From Oleidesulfovibrio alaskensis DSM 16109 (GTDB lineage: Bacteria; Desulfobacterota; Desulfovibrionia; Desulfovibrionales; Desulfovibrionaceae), in contig NZ_AXWQ01000004.1 in the NCBI RefSeq assembly GCF_000482745.1, forward strand, positions 310,001-374,000: 64,000 bases of DNA, written 5' to 3'. Below the pieces are notes generated by a model. It searched no databases and was not told the origin of the DNA. It was given only the letters and a program-made list of their open reading frames with translations. Positions 8,729 through 18,573 of the stretch are shown here, in pieces. Position numbers and translations under genes: made by a program. How positions within the stretch are numbered: position 1 is the stretch's first letter; each line of letters begins with the position of its first letter.

Positions 8729-9508
8729 ATGTTCATTGCACTTACCAACGACGACGGCATTCAGGCGCCCGGACTGCGCGCCATGTACAAGGCACTGAAA
8801 GAAGCCGGACACACCGTGCAGGTGGTGGCCCCGGTCACCGAACAGTCGGCCGTGGGACACGCCGTGACCATAGCCCTGCCGCTGAGGGTAAAAATATTTT
8901 CAGAAAACGGCTTTCAGGGCATGGGAGTATACGGCACCCCCACGGACTGCGTTAAACTGGGGCTGAACGCACTGCTGGACAAAAAACCCGACATTGTCGT
9001 TTCCGGCATAAACGCAGGTGCCAACGTGGGACCGGACATTCTCTATTCCGGCACGGTATCGGCCGCCACCGAGGCGGCGCACATGGGCTATCCTTCGCTG
9101 GCAGTCTCGTACGACAACTTCAAACCGGACGACATCGCAGCCCATGCCCGCTTCGCTGTCGAAATAATGGAATCCATGCCGTGGCAATCGCTGCCGCCGC
9201 GCTGCGTGCTTAACCTGAACCTGCCCGATGTCCCCATGCAGCAATGCAAAGGGCTTACCCTGTGCCCGCAGACAAGAGCTGTCTGGAAAGACTGGTACGA
9301 TCACCGCACCGACCCGCGGGGCAATTCCTACTGGTGGTTAAACGGTATCATACCTCCGGAAACAGTGGCCGAAGGCACCGACAGAGACATGCTGACCCGC
9401 GGATACGCCACGCTGACCCCCCTGCGTTTCGACTTCACCGACAGGGAAACACTGGCCCGGCTGCAGCAGAATATGGACAGGCAGCGGCAGGGGTCTGAAG
9501 ACCTTTGA
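8729..9508 (+). CDS. surE: 5'/3'-nucleotidase SurE
   Basis: A 259-residue protein with the SurE hallmarks: LTNDDGIQAPG at residues 5-15, VAPVTEQSAVGHAVT, YGTPTDCVKL and VVSGINAGANVG, including the Asp-Asp pair and Asn that bind the divalent metal. It dephosphorylates nucleoside monophosphates in the cytoplasm. GGGAG lies seven bases before the ATG. It precedes fba, but that gene appears to have its own promoter. Confidence 0.97.
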   Translation: MFIALTNDDGIQAPGLRAMYKALKEAGHTVQVVAPVTEQSAVGHAVTIALPLRVKIFSENGFQGMGVYGTPTDCVKLGLNALLDKKPDIVVSGINAGANVGPDILYSGTVSAATEAAHMGYPSLAVSYDNFKPDDIAAHARFAVEIMESMPWQSLPPRCVLNLNLPDVPMQQCKGLTLCPQTRAVWKDWYDHRTDPRGNSYWWLNGIIPPETVAEGTDRDMLTRGYATLTPLRFDFTDRETLARLQQNMDRQRQGSEDL

Positions 9509-9546
9509 TTTTCTGCGGCTTGTCGTTTAAAGTGCCCGCGCTTTGA

Positions 9547-9586
9547 TTGACAGGATGGTGTATCCCTCACTAGTGTGAAAGGGATA
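9547..9586 (+). promoter_or_regulatory. fba-gap promoter with overlapping inverted repeat
   Basis: A perfect TTGACA at 9547-9552 is followed after 18 bases by TAGTGT at 9571-9576. The inverted repeat TATCCC-TCAC-TAGT-GTGA-AA-GGGATA (9561-9586) covers the -10 and probable start point, a placement typical of a repressor operator. The binding protein is unknown. Confidence 0.5.
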
Positions 9587-9720
9587 GAGGCAGATTCGTG
9601 GAGTGTCGGCCGCGCCATCCTCAATGCCTGGCTGACAAGTACCGGAGCCTTGCCGCTCCTTGTCATAACCGTCATTTGCGACCGGCGCAGCACAGCGCCG
9701 GTTTCGCCGAGGAGGACACC

Positions 9721-10644
9721 ATGCCGCTAACAGGCCCAAAAGAAATGTTCGCCCGCGCCTACAAAGAAGGCTATGCCATAGGCGCCTTCAACGTGAACAA
9801 CATGGAAATCATTCAGGGTATCATGCAGGCGGGCGCCGAAGAAAAGGCTCCGCTCATCCTGCAGGTTTCCGCCGGGGCGCGCAAGTACGCCGGCCAGACG
9901 TACATCGTCAAACTCATCGAGGCCGCACTTTCCGAATCCGACCTGCCCGTGGTGCTGCATCTGGACCACGGTTCCGGTTTCGATATCTGCAAAGACTGCA
10001 TTGACGGCGGCTTTACCTCTGTCATGATCGACGGCTCCCACCTGCCCTATGAAGAAAACATAGCCGTTACCAGACGCGTGGTGGAATATGCCCACGACAA
10101 AGGCGTATGGGTAGAAGCTGAACTGGGACAGCTGGCCGGAGTGGAAGAAGACGTATCCGCCGAACATTCCGTTTACACCGACCCTGATCAGGCCGTGGAA
10201 TTTGTGGAGCGCACCGGATGCGATTCGCTTGCCATCGCCATAGGCACCAGCCACGGCGCCTACAAATTCACGGGCAAAGCCACTCTGGATTTTGACCGGC
10301 TGTCCACCATCACCGACAAGCTGCCCGGATTCCCGCTGGTGCTGCACGGAGCCTCATCGGTACCGCAGGAGTTTGTGGCCATGGCCAACCAGTACGGCGG
10401 CGAAATAGGCGGCGCTCAGGGCGTACCCGAAGACCTGCTGCGCAAATCCGCCTCTTACGGCGTATGCAAAATCAACATTGATACCGATATCCGTCTGGCC
10501 ATGACAGCGTGCATCCGCAAACACTTTGCAGAAAATCCCGCAGACTTTGACCCGCGGGCCTATCTCAAGCCCGCCCGCGAAGCTGTGAAAAACATGGTTC
10601 AACATAAAATCCGCAACGTACTGGGTTGCTCCAACAAGGCATAA
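9721..10644 (+). CDS. fba: Class II fructose-bisphosphate aldolase
   Basis: The 307-residue zinc aldolase has HLDHGSGFD with the catalytic Asp and a zinc His, MIDGSHLPYEENI, the zinc-ligand stretch GTSHGAYKF, PLVLHGASSVP, and the C-terminal NIDTDIRLA phosphate-binding motif. It cleaves fructose 1,6-bisphosphate to the two triose phosphates. The ATG at 9721 is chosen because GGAGG lies seven bases upstream; the open frame from 9598 is longer but has no family similarity. gap follows after 12 bases, so both are co-transcribed. Confidence 0.97.
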   Translation: MPLTGPKEMFARAYKEGYAIGAFNVNNMEIIQGIMQAGAEEKAPLILQVSAGARKYAGQTYIVKLIEAALSESDLPVVLHLDHGSGFDICKDCIDGGFTSVMIDGSHLPYEENIAVTRRVVEYAHDKGVWVEAELGQLAGVEEDVSAEHSVYTDPDQAVEFVERTGCDSLAIAIGTSHGAYKFTGKATLDFDRLSTITDKLPGFPLVLHGASSVPQEFVAMANQYGGEIGGAQGVPEDLLRKSASYGVCKINIDTDIRLAMTACIRKHFAENPADFDPRAYLKPAREAVKNMVQHKIRNVLGCSNKA

Positions 10645-10656
10645 AGGAACGCTAGC

Positions 10657-11658
<1,002 letters not shown>

Positions 11659-11682
11659 GCCTTTTTTCGTACATATATGCCA

Positions 11683-11717
11683 AAAGCCCGCCGCACACAT
11701 GTGCGACGGGCTTTTTT
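11683..11717. terminator. Bidirectional terminator between gap and the EAL/HDOD gene
   Basis: AAAGCCCG and CGGGCTTTTTT flank an inner CGCACA/TGTGCG stem. T-runs occur in both directions, suiting the two converging genes. Confidence 0.9.
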
Positions 11718-11734
11718 CACATCTGCTGTCAGCG

Positions 11735-13030
11735 TCAGGCAAACATGACTGCAGCCCAGCTTATGGCCTCGCTGTAACAGCGGCTCACCTCTTCGCCACT
11801 TACCCCAAGCCTGCGCGCCAGCTCCGCAGCCTGCTGCCAGTCACCTTTCTCGTATGCCGCGGCAAACCGCAGCCACGGCAGCAGCGGGCCCGGCCGCCCC
11901 AAAAGGGCGTCTGTCAGCTGCTCATCCAGAGGCATGCCCGCAATGACGGACTCCATGGAGACAGACAGCAATCCGTCAAGCATGGAGAGCAATCCGAGCA
12001 TAAACATTTCCGATGCGGGGCGTCCGCAGCCTGTACCGCAGACCAGCTCAAGAAATTTTCCGCGCTGCGCGGCCTGAACAGCCACATGACGCGACAGCGG
12101 CGAAGACTCCATATCTGACAGTATGGCAACGCAGAGCCACCGGCGCAGCTTTTCCTGCCCGAGCAGCCCCGCAGCCTGCGAAACGGAAACCACCGGCGAA
12201 GGCAGAGCGAAAAATGCAGAATTGAGATAGCGCAGAAGCCGTGTGCTGAGAGCGGCGTCAATCCTGATGATGTCTCCCAGTTCGGCCATATCGTATTCGC
12301 CGGAAGCCATACGGGCCAGAAGCCGGGTCTTGACCGTTTCCGAGGATGTCAGCTTTTTTCCCGCCACCAGCTGCGGCCTGCTGAAAAAAAAACCCTGAAA
12401 CAGGTCAAAGCCCAACTCCGCACACAGATCAAACATCTGCCGGTCTTCCACTTTTTCTGCCAGCAGAGTGCATCCGTACGGTCTGATTCGGGCGACATCG
12501 CGGGCAATGGCTTCACGCTCACGCCCCAGCACGTCAACCTTGACGATATCGGCAAGAGGCATAAGCGTTTCTGCAGCCTCCTGCCCTATATAGTCATCCA
12601 GCGCCACCATGTACCCGGCCTGCCGCAACCGCAGCAGTGCGGCCAGCACCTCCTGCGTCGGCTGCACGTCTTCCAGCACTTCAACCACGCATATATCGGG
12701 AGGCAGCATGGCAGGCACACCGTCCACCAGCATTTCGCCACTGTAGTTGATCAGCAGACGTTCTCCGGCGGCAAGTGCCGGTGCCACCATCTCTACGCCG
12801 TCGAACACCACGGACGATGTGGCCACATACGCATCCTCCGCCGGTCTGCAGACATTTTCGGGACACACCCGCGAAAGCAGTTCATACCCCCATATGCCGC
12901 CCTGAGCCGTAAAAACAGGCTGCCGCGCCACCCATACGGGTACCCCCGAAACCGTGGTGATGACGCCGTCATCCTGCACCACAGCCCCCTGCGACTTTGA
13001 AAGCAGGCTGCGCAAATGCTTCAGCAACAT
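11735..13030 (-). CDS. Degenerate EAL domain plus HDOD domain signalling protein
   Basis: A 431-residue protein of the YuxH type. The N-terminal half is an EAL-like domain in which the signature reads YELLSR, and the DDFG and KID motifs read DDYIG and KVD, so c-di-GMP hydrolysis is unlikely. From about residue 220 an HDOD domain follows (LGDIIRIDAALSTRLLRYLNSAFF, SQAAGLLGQEKLRRW). Such proteins act as adaptors in signalling. GGAGAGG precedes the ATG by four bases. It is transcribed away from the NFACT gene across a 194-base gap. Confidence 0.88.
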   Translation of the reverse strand: MLLKHLRSLLSKSQGAVVQDDGVITTVSGVPVWVARQPVFTAQGGIWGYELLSRVCPENVCRPAEDAYVATSSVVFDGVEMVAPALAAGERLLINYSGEMLVDGVPAMLPPDICVVEVLEDVQPTQEVLAALLRLRQAGYMVALDDYIGQEAAETLMPLADIVKVDVLGREREAIARDVARIRPYGCTLLAEKVEDRQMFDLCAELGFDLFQGFFFSRPQLVAGKKLTSSETVKTRLLARMASGEYDMAELGDIIRIDAALSTRLLRYLNSAFFALPSPVVSVSQAAGLLGQEKLRRWLCVAILSDMESSPLSRHVAVQAAQRGKFLELVCGTGCGRPASEMFMLGLLSMLDGLLSVSMESVIAGMPLDEQLTDALLGRPGPLLPWLRFAAAYEKGDWQQAAELARRLGVSGEEVSRCYSEAISWAAVMFA

Positions 13031-13119
13031 GACCCTCTCCGGAAAAACAGAATATCAGCGGAACACCGGCATGCCTGAACAGCCGTGTCTCCGGCGGCAC
13101 AGTGGCCAGATGAGGTATT

Positions 13120-13148
13120 ACTATAACAGGCAGGCAGAAAAAAGACAG
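13120..13148 (-). promoter_or_regulatory. Candidate promoter of the EAL/HDOD gene
   Basis: On the minus strand TATAGT (13125-13120) lies 17 bases after a weak -35 CTGTCT (13148-13143). The -10 is close to consensus, the -35 is not. Confidence 0.35.
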
Positions 13149-13174
13149 TATAATGAGGACCGGATACGCAGCGG

Positions 13175-13240
13175 CTCTTCGCCAGATGCGCAGCGATTCT
13201 TCGCCAGATGCGCAGCGGCATTCGTCAAATGCGCAACGAC
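13175..13240. repeat. 22-bp tandem repeat at the NFACT gene end
   Basis: Two almost identical 22-bp units (13175-13196, 13197-13218), sharing CTTCGCCAGATGCGCAGCG, are followed by a decayed third unit (13219-13240). The last unit covers the stop codon of the minus-strand NFACT gene. Because 22 is not a multiple of three, each unit changes the frame. Weaker traces continue on both sides. Confidence 0.8.
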
Positions 13241-14772
13241 TCTTCAAGAGACGAATCAGGAGCAACCACAAGGCTGCGCAGCACAGCATCAACCCTTACG
13301 GCACCGGCCGCAGCCCCTTTGACCTTACGCACGTCGCGCAGCAGGGCGCACATTATCCTCACGGCCGCGTCGTCGCGCTGCCAGCTGCGCGCAGCAGCCA
13401 GCGAAGCGGCCTCGATCATGGTCTGCTCCGGCACATGCTGGCCGGGATGATCCAGCCGCACCACCACATGCGCTCCGGGTCCGTCCTGCGCATGAAACCA
13501 CAGATCAAACGCAGACCCGCCTTTGACCACGGCATCATTTCCCGCAGCATTGCGGCCCCGCAGCATCAGAAAACCGTCGCTGCTGCGAAAACGCAGCACC
13601 GGACCGGCGCTCTTTGCGGCGGCAGGACGCCCGGTGCGAACCTTGCCGCCATGGCGCTGCACGGGTGCCTCGCGGATGCCTTCGGGGCGCTCCCCCTGAC
13701 GCACCCGTACAAGATCATTCTCAAGCACGGCTCTGCGCTGCGCCAGATTTTCAAGCCCGCGTTTACCCTTGGCCGCACGGCGGAACATGGCCTCCATGTT
13801 TTCGCGCACGGTAAGCAGCGGATCCAGCGCAATTTTTACCGGTGCGCCGTCTCGCCCTTCCACACGCACATCAGCCCGCCGCTCGTCAGAAGCAAACCGG
13901 TACAGACACCGCTGCAACAACACGGCATCCTGCTGTTGCGCCACGTACCCCCTCATCCGCTCTTCTTCCTGCTGCAGACGGGCAAGGGCACGCTGCACAC
14001 GCTTTACCGCAGCGCCGGTTTCCTTGTCGGCATGGGCACGGCTGCGGCGGGCCATGTCGGTGTACAGCACAGCTTCCCCCGCAAGGCGCGCGCCCTCCAT
14101 GGCCGATACCGCCACAGCCTCTGTCCAGCCGCTGCATTCCTGCGGGGCAAGAGGCCACGCGCTGACCGCCACGGCAGTGTGCCGCGCATCGTAGTAGACA
14201 AAAGTATCCCCGCCTGCGGGATTTTCCAGATCAAGCATCAGCGCGTGGGCGTCGGCAGGGTCCATATGCACAAGAGTACGGCGCAGAGCCGGAGTAAGCA
14301 GCGGCACCCCCGCGGGCCTGACTCCCTGCGCCACCTGACGCAGCAGCTCCGGCCAGTGCGGCGGTGCGGGCCAGTGCACATCGTCGCCGAAGCCTGCAGG
14401 CAATGACTCGGACAGGCTCAGGCCATGATGCAGGTCGGCAATAAGCCAGCGGCAGCTGCAGCCGGCAAACTCCAGTGCAAAACGCCTGTTGATCCAGTCA
14501 GAAACAACATTGGTTATTTTTTTGTTTTTCAAATACTTGCGCAGGCGCATGGTGGCCGCAGGCGGAGAAGACGGGTTATCCGGCCTGAGCGATGAAGGAA
14601 ACAATAAAGGACAGGAGCGGCCGGAACGCAGCACAAGATTGAGCTTTGTTCCGGCCGCAAACAAGACAAGGGTATCGGTGGCATCAGCGGGGTGAAAAAT
14701 TTTCTCCACCCTTGCGCCAGCCAGCAGCGGTGTCAGTTCCAGCACCAGACGGCGCAGAAAATGGGCATCCAT
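13225..14772 (-). CDS. NFACT-family RNA-binding protein (RqcH/FbpA-like)
   Basis: The 515-residue protein has an NFACT-N region (MRLRKYLKNKKI), a central coiled-coil stretch rich in Arg, Ala and Glu, and a C-terminal NFACT-R domain with LRGRNAAGNDAVVK, DLWFHAQDGPGAHVVV. Family members such as RqcH bind the 50S subunit in ribosome-associated quality control; others were called fibronectin-binding proteins. At 515 residues it is slightly short and the final residues (SLEESLRI) come from the 22-bp repeat block. It starts 27 bases after dksA on the same strand, so the two are probably one operon. Confidence 0.88.
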   Translation of the reverse strand: MDAHFLRRLVLELTPLLAGARVEKIFHPADATDTLVLFAAGTKLNLVLRSGRSCPLLFPSSLRPDNPSSPPAATMRLRKYLKNKKITNVVSDWINRRFALEFAGCSCRWLIADLHHGLSLSESLPAGFGDDVHWPAPPHWPELLRQVAQGVRPAGVPLLTPALRRTLVHMDPADAHALMLDLENPAGGDTFVYYDARHTAVAVSAWPLAPQECSGWTEAVAVSAMEGARLAGEAVLYTDMARRSRAHADKETGAAVKRVQRALARLQQEEERMRGYVAQQQDAVLLQRCLYRFASDERRADVRVEGRDGAPVKIALDPLLTVRENMEAMFRRAAKGKRGLENLAQRRAVLENDLVRVRQGERPEGIREAPVQRHGGKVRTGRPAAAKSAGPVLRFRSSDGFLMLRGRNAAGNDAVVKGGSAFDLWFHAQDGPGAHVVVRLDHPGQHVPEQTMIEAASLAAARSWQRDDAAVRIMCALLRDVRKVKGAAAGAVRVDAVLRSLVVAPDSSLEESLRI

Positions 14773-14799
14773 AATGCGCCCTTCTGCAGAAAGCCGGAC

Positions 14800-15162
14800 C
14801 TAGTCGCCCCGCAGGCTTTCGTCCTCTTCCTGCTTGCTTTTGCAGTTAATGCACAGCTTGGTCACGGGGCGGGCTTTCAGGCGGGGAACACCAATCTGTT
14901 CACCGCAGTCTTCGCACACGCCGAACGAGCCGTCTTCAATACGATCCAGCGCCTGCCGGATTTTTTTGATCAGACGGCGTTCACGGTCACGGATGCGCAG
15001 CGTAAATGCGCGGTCGGATTCCATGGTTGCCCTGTCAGCAGGGTCCGCGCACACCTCGTTATTATCAGTCAGATCTTCCAGTGTCGCGTCACCTTTCTCC
15101 TGCGCTTCTTCCAGCATGGAGTTCAAAAGATCACGGAAGTATTCAATATCTTTCTGATTCAT
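14800..15162 (-). CDS. dksA: DksA/TraR-type zinc-finger regulator
   Basis: A 120-residue protein with an N-terminal coiled coil, the DPADRA tip motif, and a zinc finger CEDCG...CINCK. DksA binds the RNA polymerase secondary channel and, with ppGpp, adjusts rRNA and tRNA promoter activity. GAGGAGG lies six bases before the ATG at 15162; the frame extends to 15198 without a better start. A 7-bp hairpin (CACAGGC 15196-15202 with GCCTGTG 15222-15228) lies in its leader. The adjacent tRNA promoter has a GC-rich discriminator of the type such factors repress. Confidence 0.93.
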   Translation of the reverse strand: MNQKDIEYFRDLLNSMLEEAQEKGDATLEDLTDNNEVCADPADRATMESDRAFTLRIRDRERRLIKKIRQALDRIEDGSFGVCEDCGEQIGVPRLKARPVTKLCINCKSKQEEDESLRGD

Positions 15163-15496
15163 GTAGCCCTCCTCGGCACGACGGGGAAGATAAACCACAG
15201 GCGTACAGTCCCGAATAACCTGCCTGTGATCATTACAAGCTCACTGCCATAAATCATGGGGGTCGGAAAAGTAAAGAGCCATTCACAATATTTCTCGGCC
15301 CCGCATGTGCTGCCTTGCAGGCGTAATCAGCTTGCACCCGCCCTTTTAGCACGACAGAGGCGCGGGCAACAGTAGTGCATGTGCTTTTTTTTCCGCCTGC
15401 TACCGCTGGCAGCCCGCTATAAACATAAAGAATTTACCGTAATCTCTAGAGAAAATCTAAAAAAACACTCTTTACACTTTTTTTCTACTTTTCCGC

Positions 15497-15526
15497 TTGA
15501 CCACCCTGCGGGCTTTTGCTTATAAG
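15497..15526 (+). promoter_or_regulatory. Promoter of the tRNA array
   Basis: TTGACC (15497-15502), 18-base spacer, TATAAG (15521-15526), followed by a C/G-rich discriminator just before the first tRNA. From 15163 to 15496 I see no gene, only AT-rich upstream sequence and the dksA leader. Confidence 0.7.
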
Positions 15527-15560
15527 GCTCTCCTCGTTGGGGCGAACAGCTCCACTAAGA

Positions 15561-15635
<75 letters not shown>

Positions 15636-15657
15636 AACTGTTCTTTGATTTTTCTGA

Positions 15658-15732
15658 GGCGGCATAGCCAAGCGGTAAGGCAGAGGTCTGCAAAACCTCC
15701 ATTCTCCAGTTCAAATCTGGATGCCGCCTCCA
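15658..15732 (+). tRNA. tRNA-Cys(GCA)
   Basis: The acceptor GGCGGCA pairs with TGCCGCC, the anticodon loop is CTGCAAA, and CCA is encoded. It is the only non-glycine tRNA of the array. Confidence 0.97.
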
Positions 15733-15739
15733 AACTCTC

Positions 15740-15814
<75 letters not shown>

Positions 15815-15826
15815 AGAGTATACCCG

Positions 15827-15850
15827 CCTGCGGTGTGAAAACACCGCAGG
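15827..15850 (+). other. Strong hairpin inside the tRNA array
   Basis: CCTGCGGTGT and ACACCGCAGG form a perfect 10-bp stem with a GAAA loop, followed by TTTATTT. It could reduce read-through into the last two tRNAs or guide transcript processing. Confidence 0.6.
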
Positions 15851-15885
15851 TTTATTTCCTGCTTCCGCAGCGCGGAAGAGGCCGT

Positions 15886-15961
15886 GCGGGAATAACTCAG
15901 TTGGTAGAGTGTCAGCTTCCCAAGCTGAAGGTCGCGGGTTCGAGTCCCGTTTCCCGCTCCA
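15886..15961 (+). tRNA. tRNA-Gly(CCC)
   Basis: A 76-base cloverleaf with the same acceptor stem as the GCC copies, but anticodon loop TTCCCAA and a one-base longer D loop. CCA is encoded. Confidence 0.95.
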
Positions 15962-16004
15962 TGATCAAATGAGACCGCAGGGTCACAGCATATATATTTC
16001 CTTT

Positions 16005-16079
<75 letters not shown>

Positions 16080-16085
16080 TTTTCA

Positions 16086-16113
16086 AGGCCGGTATCCGTA
16101 CCGGTCTTTTTTT
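16086..16113 (+). terminator. Terminator of the tRNA array
   Basis: CCGGTA-TCCG-TACCGG stem followed by TCTTTTTTT. Confidence 0.88.
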
Positions 16114-16419
16114 ATGCCCGCGTGCCGGTGGCCGGTACCGGCTGCCCGCACCTGACAAGTCAGAACGGATTCGCCTTTGCAGACGGACATCGCGCATGTT
16201 GCGGCCTTTCACTGCACGTAATACGGCACCATCCCGACATCTGTCCTTACCTCCGGTAAAAAGCCATCTTCACAGCTTTTACAAGACCGCCGCCCTTTCG
16301 CCCTGCGCAGTCCCGCATGTCTTTGCGCGGCATCCGCCGCTGCAGCTTCCGGCATACTCCGCGCTGCGGGCACGCTGCGAATATAAGGCGGCATCGGGTA
16401 CACCGCCGCAGATACAGCC

Positions 16420-16449
16420 TTGCCTTTATATTTACGACATGTTCATAAT
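16420..16449 (+). promoter_or_regulatory. Candidate promoter upstream of the YcaO gene
   Basis: TTGCCT (16420-16425), 18-base spacer, CATAAT (16444-16449) in an otherwise GC-rich stretch. The gap 16114-16602 contains no convincing gene; frames there are shadows crossing the tRNAs. Confidence 0.4.
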
Positions 16450-16602
16450 ACCTGCCGATACTCCCGTGACGCGGCAGAAAAAACCTATGCCTTCCGTCTA
16501 CGGGCATGAAAATGCATCACGCCGTAAACCAGCGGCAGTTCAGCTGCCGGACCCGGACAGTCCGCCTGCCGCAGTTGCCTGCTACATTCAGGGTGCACCG
16601 CC

Positions 16603-18351
16603 ATGATACAACTCTCCTCATGCCCCAAGGGCTGCTCTCAGGATCTGGATAAAGCCGTTCCCGCGGCAGAAACCGTCAGAATGGCCCGCGGCAGACTGCA
16701 AAGCCTGAAGCTTGATCTTCTGGCTGAAACGAGACGTGTAGACACCGGCAGGCTGGGTATTCCTGTTTTTTTAAGTGTGTGCGGGCATGACGCACGCACT
16801 GTAATGCCCACGCGTAAACAGATGGGTAAAGGAGCCTCGGCGTCACAGGCCGAAGCCTCGGCTCTGATGGAACTGGTGGAACGCTACAGTTATTTCCGTT
16901 TTATGCAGCAGACAGAGACGGTGTTTTCCGGCACCTGGTCAGAGGCAGAGGAGCATTTTCAGGGGCAGATTATGCCTGTGGAGCAACTGCTCCTTTCGGT
17001 TGGCGACACCTCGGACGCAGCAGCCGTACGCCCGCTGCTCGACCTTGTCCGCTGGCAGTTCTGTCCGGCTACGCAAATCAGCTCAGGGCAGCGTATCGCC
17101 CTGCCGCTGGACTGGTTCCGCACTCTGAATGAGTTCAACGGCTCTTCTGCGGGCAATACCTACGAAGAAGCGGTTCTTCAGGGGCTTTGCGAACTTGTCG
17201 AGCGGCATGTGTGCTGCATTGCCGCACGCGACAGGCAACCACAGCCCACAATCATGCCGCAGAGCACGGATGATGCCGTTTTGCTCGGCCTGCTGGACAA
17301 ATTCACAGCCAACGGTATCGAGGTGCTGCTCAAAGACTTCAGCATGGGACTGCCGGCGCCCACCGTGGCCGCTCTGGCGTACGATCCCTCAACGCTCGGC
17401 ACACGCTCGGAAATAGTGTTCACGGCCGGTACCGCAGCCACTCCGGCCAAGGCCGCCATCCGCGCACTGACAGAGGTGGCCCAGCTGGCAGGCGATTTTG
17501 AAACCGGTTCATGCTATGAAGCCTCCGGCCTGCCCAAGTACACCAGTGAGGCAGAAACCGGCTGGCTGAAAACAGGTCCGCAGGTGGCCTTTTCCGACCT
17601 TCCCCACATCGGCGACAACGACATATTTGCCGAGCTGACACACCTGACCGCAAAGCTCGGCATGGACGGCTTCCATGCATATTGCATAGACACAACCGCT
17701 CCGGAGCTGGACATTCCGGCAGTATACACCATTGTTCCGGGCTTCCGGTTCCGCGAGCGTGACAAAAACGCCTCTCCGGGCCTGTTCATAGGCCGTATTC
17801 TGAGCGAGCAGTACCCGCCGGAAGCCGCCGCAGACGGGCTGGAGCAGATACGCAAAGTATACGGAGACCTGCCCTGCCTGCCTTTTTATCAGGGAATCAT
17901 CGCTCTGCGGCAGCAGCAGTACCGCCAAGCCGCTTCCTGCTTTGCGCAGGCTCAGCCCGTGCAGCCGGAAAAGGATTCGCAGGCCATGGCGGCCTTTTAT
18001 CACGGCTACAGTCTTACGCTGGCCGATGCATGGGCAGAGGCTTTGCCCCTGCTCGACCGCGCCGTGTCACTATGCCCGCAGATGAAAGAATACATCAACC
18101 TGCGCGGAGTGGCCCGCTACCGGTTGCAGCAATACGAAGCCGCAGCGCACGATTTCCGGCACCTGCTGCAGACTCTGGACAGAGAGTCCGCCGTGGATCA
18201 TGTGAATCTGGGGCTGTGCCATGAAAAGACCGGTAATACAGCCGCCGCTCTGCAGTGCTACCGCGATGCGCTTGCCATAGACCCTGCCCTGCAACGGGCC
18301 CGCCAACGCCTGCAGGCTCTGGAAAGTGCCGTATTGTCCGCGTCTGCCTGA
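16603..18351 (+). CDS. YcaO-domain protein with C-terminal TPR repeats
   Basis: A 582-residue protein. Residues about 60-400 form a YcaO ATP-dependent amide-activating domain: GKGASASQAEASALMELVER and GNTYEEAVLQGLCELVER carry the glutamates and glutamine that bind Mg-ATP, and RALTEVAQ follows. The last 170 residues are four TPR-like repeats ending in a short tail. YcaO enzymes phosphorylate peptide backbone amides, making azolines, thioamides or amidines, and E. coli YcaO (586 residues, also with a TPR-like end) assists S12 methylthiolation. No dehydrogenase, E1-like partner or TfuA is nearby. The 46-residue repeat peptide gene 222 bases downstream is a possible substrate. Which of these roles applies is open. 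Confidence 0.88.
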   Translation: MIQLSSCPKGCSQDLDKAVPAAETVRMARGRLQSLKLDLLAETRRVDTGRLGIPVFLSVCGHDARTVMPTRKQMGKGASASQAEASALMELVERYSYFRFMQQTETVFSGTWSEAEEHFQGQIMPVEQLLLSVGDTSDAAAVRPLLDLVRWQFCPATQISSGQRIALPLDWFRTLNEFNGSSAGNTYEEAVLQGLCELVERHVCCIAARDRQPQPTIMPQSTDDAVLLGLLDKFTANGIEVLLKDFSMGLPAPTVAALAYDPSTLGTRSEIVFTAGTAATPAKAAIRALTEVAQLAGDFETGSCYEASGLPKYTSEAETGWLKTGPQVAFSDLPHIGDNDIFAELTHLTAKLGMDGFHAYCIDTTAPELDIPAVYTIVPGFRFRERDKNASPGLFIGRILSEQYPPEAAADGLEQIRKVYGDLPCLPFYQGIIALRQQQYRQAASCFAQAQPVQPEKDSQAMAAFYHGYSLTLADAWAEALPLLDRAVSLCPQMKEYINLRGVARYRLQQYEAAAHDFRHLLQTLDRESAVDHVNLGLCHEKTGNTAAALQCYRDALAIDPALQRARQRLQALESAVLSASA

Positions 18352-18493
18352 GCGCCGCAGCTCCTGCCTGAACGCCGCAGCCCCTGCCGCTCAGTTTTGC
18401 ACAGCTCTGCAGCATATTTTGCTTTACCGCGGCAATAGCCTGTGGAATAAAAAATAACACATACGCATACACACATTTCCGTGCATGGAGTAT

Positions 18494-18556
18494 GTTGGGC
18501 GCACCGGACCGTTGCGGTCCGGGAATCCCCCCTGCGGGTCTGCAAAGAACCTTAAC
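18494..18556 (+). other. Structured leader before the repeat-peptide gene
   Basis: A perfect 8-bp hairpin CCGGACCG-TTG-CGGTCCGG (18504-18522) is enclosed by GTTGGG and CCTTAAC, which can pair with G-U wobbles around a pyrimidine-rich interior. It lies 18-80 bases before the peptide start. I do not recognise it as a known riboswitch class. Confidence 0.4.
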
Positions 18557-18573
18557 TATTATCGGAGAACACC

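Noticed and set aside
13141..13260. CRISPR-like array
   Set aside because: Units abut at 22 bp without spacers and decay quickly; this is a tandem repeat, not a repeat-spacer array.
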